DNA of 34,915 nucleotides from Linderina pennispora (taxonomy: Eukaryota > Kickxellomycota > Kickxellomycetes > Kickxellales > Kickxellaceae), in NCBI RefSeq assembly GCF_002104995.1, contig NW_024468351.1, forward strand, positions 1-34,915, given 5' to 3'. This document shows, in pieces, positions 20,868-28,516 of this stretch (positions are counted from its first letter, which is position 1; every line of letters starts with the position of its first letter). The position numbers and the translations under genes were made by a program. A model generated the notes under the pieces. The model was given only the letters and a program-made list of their open reading frames with translations, ran no database searches and had not been told where the DNA came from.

Positions 20868-21110
20868 TTAAAATGGGCAGTTAGCAACCATTACTTCCAT
20901 ATCTGCACAACTGTAGTTGCATACATCAAACACATGCTTAATAGTAACACCCTTATCTTCTGAAACACTCTCAATCCATGCTCTGATATATACTGACAAT
21001 TTCCTACTCATACTGAAATTCTTAGTTAGCAGTTGTGCAAGCTTTTCTCTCTTGCTCATCAAGGTCAGCAAGTTTTGTAGTGAAGAAAGTGTAGAATGGG
21101 CCCATTGCAA
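20868..21110 (-). CDS. Small antisense ORF of the 4.2-kb element, 80 aa, unrecognised
   Basis: It occupies almost the whole gap between ORF1 and the transposase gene, tail-to-tail with ORF1 (2 bp between stops) and head-to-head with the transposase (35 bp between starts). The start at 21110 gives MQWAHSTLSSLQNLL; an internal Met (MSKREKLAQLL) could be the true start, giving 63 residues. The protein is basic and helical-looking in the middle (KREKLAQLLTKNFSMSRKL) with three cysteines near the end. No domain is recognised. Support comes from position and from the lack of any other explanation for the gap. A chance ORF of this length in AT-rich sequence is possible. Confidence 0.5.
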   Translation of the reverse strand: MQWAHSTLSSLQNLLTLMSKREKLAQLLTKNFSMSRKLSVYIRAWIESVSEDKGVTIKHVFDVCNYSCADMEVMVANCPF

Positions 21111-21145
21111 TAAATGACAACTTTTAACTTTATGAGTGCCTCACA

Positions 21146-22375
21146 ATGATGAATCATCAATTACAAGAACTCAGAGAAAGGGAGTTTCATAAGCTGTACA
21201 CAAACAAATGGAAGTTTCTGAATGATGACTGGGTAATTTTAAAGCCCACAAAATATCACAGAAGTGAAGTTCGTGAAGTAAGAGAAATTAAGCATATAAA
21301 AGATACACTTCTTAAACATCTAGGGATGATTCCTGTTTTCTTCTTTCTGAATGTTTTGTTTGGTTGCACTCATTATCCATGTCCTTATAGAAGTGTAGAG
21401 AAAGGATTGCTCATCATATACCAACTTGTTGAAGGATTGTCTATCAATGAAATGGAAAGATTCATTCCAAGAAGCAGCTATCAAGCTATTCACAATATGT
21501 TCTATATCTCTGAAATGAAAGATTTGAATAAGAAGCTAACATACTATCTACAAACAATGTTTTCAACTCCAGAACTACGAGTCTTTGCAGCAAAGATACA
21601 GAATCCTCAAGGGTTTAAACATGTAACACTAATGTTAGATGGCCATGACTCAAGAGCACTACACAATGGAGCATACAAACCAGATCTCTATTCATTCAAA
21701 TTGAAAAAATCAGGATATCGCACACAAGTATGCATTGATGTGAATGGAATGGTTCTACTTGTTTCACCAACTGAAGACTGTAGAGATCACCCAGACTCAA
21801 GAATGATTAAGAACATGGGGCTGCTGAAGAACATATCACCTATTGATTGCATTGTGCTTGATGGTGGCTATCCACAAAGTATTTTGGAAGAGATGACTGA
21901 GGAAGAAGAGCAGGATACTTTTGGACTGCACAACTTTTGTTTACCAGTAAGAAAGCAGAGAGGAACAAGTTTATCAGAAACAGAAGCTGAATATAATTCC
22001 CATCTTGGATCATTCCGTTCAATGGTAGAAAATACATTTGGAGAATTAGGCAATACATTCAAAAGGCTGTCAAATAGGGAGATTGTTAGAGTAAAGAATA
22101 GGGATGTTTACAATGTGCAAATGAAGTTATGCTGCTTGCTCTATAATATGAAGAAGTTACTAGCAAACAGTGATGTACATATTGATCATCATCACTCACT
22201 CTGGGTTATGAGTAACTTTGATTACCCTGATACACATGATAGGTCAATACAAGTGGAACCAATACATATTTTGCCCCAAAAAGCAGAGTTAGAAGCATCT
22301 ATTGTTGAAATTCAAAATCGATTCCTTCAATCTAAAATTGATGACACATATGATTGCTTGGTGCATATTGATTAA
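21146..22375 (+). CDS. DDE transposase, DDE_Tnp_4 (IS5/Harbinger-like) type
   Basis: 409 residues, intact. A helix-turn-helix-like segment (GLSINEMERFIPRSSYQAI, 97-115) precedes an RNase H-fold catalytic core. D165 lies in LMLDGHDSR, D239 in CIVLDGGYP and E295 in SMVENTFGELGNTFKRL, spaced 74 and 55 residues apart. The YSFKLKKSGYRTQVCIDVNG and SETEAEYNSHLGSFRSMVE blocks match the general plan of DDE_Tnp_4 transposases, in which D-GY and R-x-x-V/I-E are typical (family knowledge). It should cut and join the ends of the 4.2-kb element. Codons MM begin at 21146 and 21149. The final 15 codons lie inside the first unit of a tandem repeat. There are no visible introns. Confidence 0.85.
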   Translation: MMNHQLQELREREFHKLYTNKWKFLNDDWVILKPTKYHRSEVREVREIKHIKDTLLKHLGMIPVFFFLNVLFGCTHYPCPYRSVEKGLLIIYQLVEGLSINEMERFIPRSSYQAIHNMFYISEMKDLNKKLTYYLQTMFSTPELRVFAAKIQNPQGFKHVTLMLDGHDSRALHNGAYKPDLYSFKLKKSGYRTQVCIDVNGMVLLVSPTEDCRDHPDSRMIKNMGLLKNISPIDCIVLDGGYPQSILEEMTEEEEQDTFGLHNFCLPVRKQRGTSLSETEAEYNSHLGSFRSMVENTFGELGNTFKRLSNREIVRVKNRDVYNVQMKLCCLLYNMKKLLANSDVHIDHHHSLWVMSNFDYPDTHDRSIQVEPIHILPQKAELEASIVEIQNRFLQSKIDDTYDCLVHID

Positions 22376-22669
22376 TTACAGATGGAGTACTAATGACTTG
22401 ATGATTTGAATTTGATGTTTTAAAATGGTGCAGTTTGAATATTTCTAAAATTGATTGTATATATGATTGCTTGGTGCATATCTATTTATTACAGATGGGG
22501 TTCTAACAACTTGATGAATTTATTATGATTTTTTAAAATGGCATAGTTTGATTATTTCTAAAATTGATGACATATATGATTGCTTGGTATTAGAAAAATA
22601 GTTATAAATAGGATGATAACGACTTGATGACTAGAACATGATGTTTTAAAATGGAAGCATTTGATTAAG
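22331..22669 (+). repeat. Three 113-bp tandem repeats at the 3' end of the transposase gene
   Basis: Units begin with TCTAAAATTGAT at 22331, 22444 and 22557. They share CATATATGATTGCTTGGTGC, the ACTTGATGA motif and ATGTTTTAAAATGG. Unit 1 encodes the end of the transposase; units 2 and 3 are non-coding and more diverged. They lie between the gene and the right terminal repeat, where transposase-binding sites would be expected. Confidence 0.85.
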
Positions 22670-22682
22670 TATAATTCTATAA

Positions 22683-23079
22683 GGAGATCAGTCGGAATTG
22701 GTTAACTATTTAATAATTATTAATATTTTTATTATTTTCTTGTTCAGATGCCAAATATGGTGCTTCTCCGAAACCCCCTTCGGCATCCTGAAAAATTTCA
22801 GTTGATACACAATTAATATGCTTCTACTGAGATAGAGGCTGCGTCCTGAGAAATCAACTGAAATTTTTCAGGATGCCGAAGGGGGTTTCGGAGAAGCACC
22901 ATATTTGGCATCTTTGTTTATTTGTTAATCTAGTTGCTAGAATCTTTTTGGCCACTACTAAACATTCTGTATTTTAAAATATTTATCTATTGCTAGTAAT
23001 TGATTTCTTATTTGTTAATTGGTTATTCTGATAATAGTTATTTAGTTTCTTTAAATTTTTATATTTGTGAATGGCCTCC
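22683..23079 (+). repeat. Right 397-bp terminal direct repeat
   Basis: Same length and orientation as the left repeat, with 8 substitutions and no indels. It ends GAATGGCCTCC and is followed by TATGCC of the interrupted retroelement. Confidence 0.9.
22747..22912. repeat. Long hairpin, 60-bp arms, right copy
   Basis: Arms 22747-22806 and 22853-22912 are perfect reverse complements around a 46-bp loop. The loop is identical to that of the left copy. Confidence 0.95.
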
Positions 23080-23171
23080 TATGCCTGCTATTCTACCCTC
23101 ACAACTCTTCACTCAGGCACTCCTTCATACCAAGAATGCAGCCCTAGGCCACCACTCCTGGGATACAACTA
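23080..23171 (+). pseudogene. RNase H-side fragment of the DIRS-type element
   Basis: Reads PAILPSQLFTQALLHTKN then AALGHHSWDTT, continuing directly from the GKACATM end at 18833 when the 4.2-kb element is taken out. This wording follows the FIGKA motif in DIRS-type elements (family knowledge). It is cut off at 23171 by the second TIR element. Confidence 0.75.
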
Positions 23172-24748
23172 CACTGAGCGGCAAAATTGAGTCACAAAAA
23201 TCAAAATCATCGAAAATCTTAAATAATTTCTCAGAACGACGTTCATTGAATGTGATAAAATTAAATAATGGTGTATGTCATTCACTAATCTATTTCATGT
23301 AGTTATGTGCTTATCACTCTTGAAGTAAGCGAGAAATTGACTTTTTAAAAATATAAATTTTGACTCAATTTTGTGAGCAAAATTCGTCGATTTTTTTCTC
23401 ACTAACTAGCATAGACACCATAGGTTTTTTTGACTGCAGCGATACGCACAGGCATCAAGTTCACTACCCATGAATATACGGTTTCATTTACTTACATATA
23501 TATAATTTCCTAAGCCAACGCAATGTAGGTGCCAATCATGATGAATTTTGGCCTTTATCTGATCATACTTATAGTGAAGCCCTATATGTGAGTAGCGCAT
23601 CATATCATAGGAACTACACTGATCATCATCCAGTAGAAACAGTATTCATATCTAGCCAACTGGTAGCCTAATTTGCTATTTATGTGATAATGAATACTTT
23701 GGACATAATCTTTGCACTCTCCTACTGCTTATCATAGGTATGTAATCAAGGTATGTTTTATATCATCATATACACACTGGTCAGTATGTCATATCCCCCT
23801 CTACTAAGGAAGCAATAGCTATAGCTGTATAGAGATACACTACTCTAAACTCAAAATCTACTTTTTCTATTGTTCATAGATTCTGGTTTTCTTCTTATTT
23901 TTGGCAGAATAGAGTATATTCATTCAGATATTTCATTCTCAGTGTCACCTGTGGGGCATGTGCTTTGTATAGCAAGTACATTTGATTTGATCTATTGTGT
24001 ATTTGATCAGAAGGAGCTGCTTAAAGAAGGATCAAGAAAGTTGTAAAATTTGAGATTCAGATTAAATGGCTTATCATTAGGCACAGAGGTTACATATGGA
24101 TATCTCATAGCATAGAGCAGATAGCCACAGTACTACCCTCTCTACCTATCTATATATTGTTACTATAAAAAATCATATCATAGAATTACATTGCTTCAAT
24201 AGAGAGCATAAGTGTAGTTGTGCATAATTTATAGTTGATTACTCCCTCAGTGAACTAGCTATCAAACTCATTTCTTGTCATCGTTGAGTACTAATCACGC
24301 GAATATCAACTATGCAATCAACATCCATAAGAGTGAAGGGAGTGCTGAAGCGTTGATCATTTCCTTCATAATTTTTCTTCGCATATTGAATACATGATAG
24401 TACTACGTATAGTTGAGCAACGATATGAATGAGATATTTATATGGAAGAGCGAGTGAAGAAGAGTTATAGGTAGTGATTTCACATTATTCGAATATTGAT
24501 ATGGTATAGAAATAACACTATGAAGTCAAAGTGAGTCAAATTTTTGCCTCTCCAATTTTTCTAGTTTTTTACTATTGCTTCGATATCATGCGAAGTACAA
24601 TAGTTAGAGAATATGCAACTACATACTTTTATACTATATCAAGCCCCATCGAACATATATCGAATGGAAGTATCTACGTTATCTGATGACGAAGATATAG
24701 CATCAAAAAGTTGAAAAATTTTTTGTGACTCAATTTTGCCGCTCAGTG
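23172..24748. mobile_element. 1.58-kb TIR element, copy 2
   Basis: Same ends and same orientation as copy 1 and nearly the same length (1577 against 1578 bp), with scattered substitutions. The 81-codon frame of copy 1 is closed here by a TAA near 24044, so that frame is unlikely to be a functional gene. TA stands on both sides, but the left flank is retroelement sequence and the right flank is another TIR-element fragment, so the duplication is only weak evidence of a simple insertion. Confidence 0.8.
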
Positions 24749-24904
24749 TATTTCAAGAGCGATAGGTATGCAACTATACGAAATAGATTAGTGCGTGGCA
24801 TACACCACGAATTAATTTTGTCAAGAGTAACGCATATCACTATGAGAAATTATTTATGATTTTTATTGATTTTCATTTTTGTGACTCAATTTTGCCGCCC
24901 AGTG
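24749..24904 (-). mobile_element. End fragment of a third, diverged TIR element
   Basis: Reverse-complement match to the first 160 or so bases of the 1.58-kb element, ending in GACTCAATTTTGCCGCCCAGTG with one change in the terminal core (CCCAGTG instead of CTCAGTG). It is clearly more diverged from copies 1 and 2 than they are from each other. The rest of this element is absent. Confidence 0.75.
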
Positions 24905-24988
24905 TATGAATAGCCTCCATTGTTGAACTGGATACATTAGCTATTTAGAGTTAGAAAGAAATAATCATTTCTACCACATTTATGTATC

Positions 24989-27628
24989 CTACTGCTGTGA
25001 CCTCCGCATCTGACCACCTCTAGAGCGTGATGTAGCTGCACCGATTCCTTCATCAACCTCAATTGAGAGATAGGGTGCCTCCTGGATGCCAATCGGGGAT
25101 GCAATGTCATCGTCATTTGGCCCCGTCTTGAATCTCCCGCTGCGCCTACCTACTGCCCCACGCCTCGACGATGCACCCATTGCACGTTCCGCATAACCGC
25201 CATCGATCATTGGCCATATGGGTATATCCACGCCGCCCATTCCGGGCCCAGTGCCCTTGTAGATGCCAATGATCCGGGACAGAATGGCATGTGTTTTCTG
25301 CTGAGTGACCAACGGCGGAAGTAGAAGATGGAGAACCCCTTCAGATGGGTCGATTGAGCGAACGACTCCATGTGCAATGAATGTCGTTGTCTGCGTGTTA
25401 GGCCTGCCATAAACAATTTGCGGATATGAATGACAACTTTCTGCGATGGCCTCTGCCTGTAGACCCTCGATTGAAGCACGCTGTAAAATGCGGGCCGAAG
25501 GTTCGCTCAGGTCAATTGCTGCCTGGTCGTTGGTACCCTTGTCGCCATTGTAGAGCGTTTTCAAGCTGCTAGCAGTCCATGCTTTGCCATCCGGGTGAGG
25601 CACATTGGCAACAGCAATCACGCCAACAAGGGTGCCATTCAGCGCACGCAAAGCCTGGCTAGGTGGAATATCCTCATCGCCAAACCAAATGAGCAGATCC
25701 GACCACGGCACAACGAGCGGGCGCTGCGTAGCCAACGGAATCGTCATATTCCATGCCGGGTCCGCTAGCTGCGCAAGCCCCTGGTTCCTTAGCTGAGAAT
25801 CCACGCTGCCGCCAGTCATATACAAGTGCGAGATGAACGCCAGCGTGCGCATATCGTACCCGGTATGTCTTGGTCCTTTGCGTGTAACCACCTCACTGTC
25901 AACCGTATCGCTTGAAGATAGTACGAATTCGGAGCCATTCCCGCCTTTGGATGATTTGGTGTACAGCGTGTGAACTGCCCGCTCGTGGTTCATCGCTGTG
26001 ATCCAGAGCTGCTGTGGTGCGCAACCTTCTATACTCCCAAAGTCGACAAGTGGTTCTGCTTCAGCGATCGAACCATCGGCACCGCGTGATCCATTGTCAA
26101 ATTGGTTGTATATCTGTATATACGATGTGGGACGGGCAGCCTCACAGATCGAGTAATGTAGATCCATACCAAGCCCAGTCAGCCAGCCATCGGTGTTCAC
26201 CACAAGCGGAATAGTAAGTTCGTCCAGCTCACCTACATCCGAACCTCCCGCTAGCTGCATCTCGTTGCGCTTTTCCACCAGCTGGCTAATGTAGCAGCGG
26301 TAGAGAGTAAGCAGCTCCTGAATCGCAAGCACATACTGATCAGGGTTGTTCCTCGGCGTGGTATCGCCCATGTACACAGCATGGTATGGTTCAACTTGGC
26401 TAGCGTGCGTGAACGGTGGGCCTAGCAGCGGAGCACTGATCATCGTCAATGTCAGAGCGCCTGGCGGCGCCAATTCCGACTGGCCCAAATCTGTTTCCAG
26501 ATAAAACAGCTTTCCGTAACGGCTAAGCAGTCTGTTGATCAGCATGCGAGAAAAAGTGGATTTGCCCTGGTTCTGGCCGCCGGCAACCACTAGTACTGGG
26601 GAGATCGGGTTAAACTCTTTGTCAAGCTGCGGCACCGCCGTAGAAACCAGCTCAAGGGTTTCCTGCCAGTCGCGCGGGGTCTGCAGCAGCTGCAAGTCTG
26701 GGGTCAGAAATGAAACCGGGTAAAAGTTTGGTAACCCAATCGCGGAGCCAAGCCCTTCTTCGATCCTTGCTGAGTCGTCTGTGTCGATAGGCGAGTCCTC
26801 GACAGTGCTTTCATCCGAGTCGTAGCCACCAGTGTCGACAGTAGCTGTCTCTGACTGCGCCATTGACACATCGCTGACCGAGCGCTTGAGCTTTGACACT
26901 GCTGCGTTGCCTGCTGCAAGTGCAAGCTTGCGTTTTGGCACGCGTTTTGGCCCTGAATCCAGCCTCCGGTCATCGTACGGTTTCAGCTTGAACAGATTGC
27001 GGAACGGCGGTGCGGCCGTACCGATGCACTCCAGCCCACAGTGAACCGACCGCACTGCAACCACAGCCGAATCCTTTGCTGACAGGCCATTTGTCGATTT
27101 CTCCCAAATGTCAGCAATCTGCTTGATATCTAAATCAACGGCGCCAAGTGCCAGAGTCGCCGCACTGCTATCCGGTTCGATGGAATGGATGGTCAGCAGT
27201 GGGTGGGAGGATGGAGAATATGCGCGTGTCCATCCACCACCAGGCACCACCACATGCTCACATACCGTAATAGATCCACGCAGCACGCACACGTCGGCGA
27301 TGCCCTGGAATGTAATGGTTTGGCCATATGGAATAGCAACCACCGCAGCATAGCGGTCCTTGATCAACTCATCGCCAGTGCCTTTGGCCAACACGCTTTT
27401 AGCCTCCGCGGTTTCAACAATAATCATATGCGTTCCGTCTGCGGGTGTCCATGTTGTAACACACGGCGGATTGGGCTGCCAGTTGATGGTTTGCGCAGGG
27501 GCTGGGGAGCGCGGCGATCTGGCTACCGGGCTTGCTGCACGGCTAGTGTGAGCCGAGGTGTTGCGTGAGGCGGACTTTGGCCGCGGTGTGAATATACTTG
27601 AGCTCCGCTTTGCCTGTGCTGACTTCAT
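24989..27628 (-). CDS. GRC3: Polynucleotide 5'-hydroxyl-kinase GRC3 / NOL9
   Basis: Nucleolar kinase that phosphorylates RNA 5' ends during ITS2 pre-rRNA processing with the Las1 nuclease (family knowledge). 879 residues from the ATG at 27628 (MKSAQAKRSSS); an in-frame TTG two codons upstream is not a likely start. A Ser/Pro/Ala-rich head (1-55) precedes a beta-rich N-domain (about 60-215). After a basic and then acidic linker comes the CLP1-type kinase: Walker A AGGQNQGKST at about 349-358, YLETDLGQSELAPPGAL, and NTDGWLTGLGMDLHYSI. A C-terminal domain and an Arg/Gly/Ser-rich tail end the protein. Intact. Its stop lies only 84 bp from the end of the mobile-element island, so its 3' UTR or terminator probably contains transposon sequence. 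It diverges from the NUDIX gene. Confidence 0.92.
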   Translation of the reverse strand: MKSAQAKRSSSIFTPRPKSASRNTSAHTSRAASPVARSPRSPAPAQTINWQPNPPCVTTWTPADGTHMIIVETAEAKSVLAKGTGDELIKDRYAAVVAIPYGQTITFQGIADVCVLRGSITVCEHVVVPGGGWTRAYSPSSHPLLTIHSIEPDSSAATLALGAVDLDIKQIADIWEKSTNGLSAKDSAVVAVRSVHCGLECIGTAAPPFRNLFKLKPYDDRRLDSGPKRVPKRKLALAAGNAAVSKLKRSVSDVSMAQSETATVDTGGYDSDESTVEDSPIDTDDSARIEEGLGSAIGLPNFYPVSFLTPDLQLLQTPRDWQETLELVSTAVPQLDKEFNPISPVLVVAGGQNQGKSTFSRMLINRLLSRYGKLFYLETDLGQSELAPPGALTLTMISAPLLGPPFTHASQVEPYHAVYMGDTTPRNNPDQYVLAIQELLTLYRCYISQLVEKRNEMQLAGGSDVGELDELTIPLVVNTDGWLTGLGMDLHYSICEAARPTSYIQIYNQFDNGSRGADGSIAEAEPLVDFGSIEGCAPQQLWITAMNHERAVHTLYTKSSKGGNGSEFVLSSSDTVDSEVVTRKGPRHTGYDMRTLAFISHLYMTGGSVDSQLRNQGLAQLADPAWNMTIPLATQRPLVVPWSDLLIWFGDEDIPPSQALRALNGTLVGVIAVANVPHPDGKAWTASSLKTLYNGDKGTNDQAAIDLSEPSARILQRASIEGLQAEAIAESCHSYPQIVYGRPNTQTTTFIAHGVVRSIDPSEGVLHLLLPPLVTQQKTHAILSRIIGIYKGTGPGMGGVDIPIWPMIDGGYAERAMGASSRRGAVGRRSGRFKTGPNDDDIASPIGIQEAPYLSIEVDEGIGAATSRSRGGQMRRSQQ

Positions 27629-27916
27629 TAGCAACGCTGGTGATAAAAGTTAGAGTAGGATATGCTGAGCCAAAGGATGAAAGAGAGAATGTGGTGATGG
27701 CAAAGTTTCAAGCAAGAAAAAGTGAACTGATCCAGATCAATCGATCTGTTTGATCGATATTCACATATTACTAGATCAAGAAATATGGCTGTGACGTTGT
27801 TTCGACAGCAGGATACAATCTGGCAATGGCCTGAGCCCCTAGTGGCATGGGAATCTTGCGCGCTGCCGCAGCAATCCTAGTCGGCACCACCTTTCCTTCA
27901 CTTGCAGGCATTAGCC
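27629..27916. promoter_or_regulatory. Divergent promoter of GRC3 and the NUDIX gene
   Basis: 288 bp between two start codons that point apart. It contains a cluster of five GATC tetranucleotides at 27729-27775, including CAGATC-4-GATCTG at 27733-27748. No clear TATA box. Confidence 0.4.
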
Positions 27917-28447
27917 ATGTCCCTCGCACACTTCAAGACTACCACTGCCGCCGCATTCATCGCCTCGTTTGCTGGCACCCCCAAGCCCCACCGCATCGTC
28001 ATCGGTGCGGCCCTTGCCAAGCCCACCACACCGCCAAGTCTGCTGATTGTGCAGCGCTCAGCTCATGAGCGGTCGTATCCCAATGAATGGGAGATCCCTG
28101 GCGGCCACGTTGACCCGGGCGAGAGCATTCTGGACACGGTTGTCAGGGAAGTTAGAGAGGAAACCGGAATCAAGGTGACTGAGGTTGTCAGACAGTTTGA
28201 GGGATTTCACTACTGGTCAACCAAGTACGAGGAGGGCGAATCGGAGAACAAGAAGGACGAGGAGAAGAGCGTGTGCACGCAGCAGCTGAACTTCATTGTG
28301 ACTGCTGAGGATGCCGCTACAGTGGTGCTGAATCCAGAGGAGCACCAGGCGTACGCGTGGTGCACCAAGGAGACGATTGACCAGTTCCAGATGACACCAA
28401 CCATGCGCAAGGTCGTCAGCGACGCACTGGACATTCTAGCCGAGTAA
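27917..28447 (+). CDS. NUDIX hydrolase
   Basis: 176 residues from ATG 27917 (MSLAHFKTTT); the frame is open five codons further up, but only from a TTG. The NUDIX box GGHVDPGESILDTVVREVREETGI (positions about 75-98, broken here only by notation: G-x5-E-x7-R-E-x-x-E-E-x-G) is complete, so it should hydrolyse a nucleoside diphosphate linked to another group in a Mg-dependent way. The segment before it (LLIVQRSAHERSYPNEWEIP) is the usual strand and loop. The lysine/glutamate-rich stretch KYEEGESENKKDEEKS is an insertion in a loop. Substrate is not predictable. No targeting signal is obvious. It ends 69 bp from the stop of STE24 across a T13 tract. Confidence 0.92.
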   Translation: MSLAHFKTTTAAAFIASFAGTPKPHRIVIGAALAKPTTPPSLLIVQRSAHERSYPNEWEIPGGHVDPGESILDTVVREVREETGIKVTEVVRQFEGFHYWSTKYEEGESENKKDEEKSVCTQQLNFIVTAEDAATVVLNPEEHQAYAWCTKETIDQFQMTPTMRKVVSDALDILAE

Positions 28448-28516
28448 GGCTTGCAGACACAGTGCAATATTTCATTCCTTTTTTTTTTTTTAAAGCATGG
28501 AGTTTCTTGAAATATG

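Larger units (their letters stand above)
18834..23079 (+). mobile_element. Three-gene DDE transposon with 397-bp direct terminal repeats
   Basis: A 4246-bp unit bounded by two 397-bp direct repeats that differ at 8 positions by my count (98% identical). The extreme ends form a short imperfect inverted repeat: GGAGATCAGTC against the reverse complement of the right end, GGAGGCCATTC (8 of 11). TAT stands directly outside both ends, a likely 3-bp target duplication. Joining the flanks restores an open frame in the host retroelement. Inside are ORF1 (+), a small antisense ORF, a DDE transposase (+) and three 113-bp tandem repeats. All three ORFs are undamaged and the repeats have hardly diverged, so the insertion looks recent. 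Short TIRs plus a 3-bp duplication suit the PIF/Harbinger group, but long direct terminal repeats do not. Confidence 0.8.
15469..23171 (+). mobile_element. Decayed DIRS/Ngaro-type retrotransposon, split by three insertions
   Basis: Three co-linear pieces on the plus strand read as one retroelement: a leader and gag-like part (15469-16513), a reverse transcriptase (18092-18833) and an RNase H-side fragment (23080-23171). The RT wording (GFYSPLFTV, VLDLR, LKMEGIK, LPFGLS, AYMDDLLIM) is that of DIRS-like rather than Ty3/gypsy elements (family knowledge). Numerous stops show that it is dead. No tyrosine recombinase, methyltransferase or 3' terminal repeat is visible, so the 3' half is missing. 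Insertions inside it are the two 1.58-kb TIR elements and the 4.2-kb DDE element. Confidence 0.75.

Noticed and set aside
22331-22669. CRISPR-like array
   Set aside because: The units are contiguous 113-bp tandem copies without unique spacers, in a eukaryotic transposon.
18834-23079. Reading the 397-bp repeats as LTRs of a retrotransposon
   Set aside because: No reverse transcriptase, integrase or protease lies between them, the tips are GGAG...CTCC instead of TG...CA, and the enclosed enzyme is a DDE transposase. The only RT in the area belongs to the interrupted outer element.
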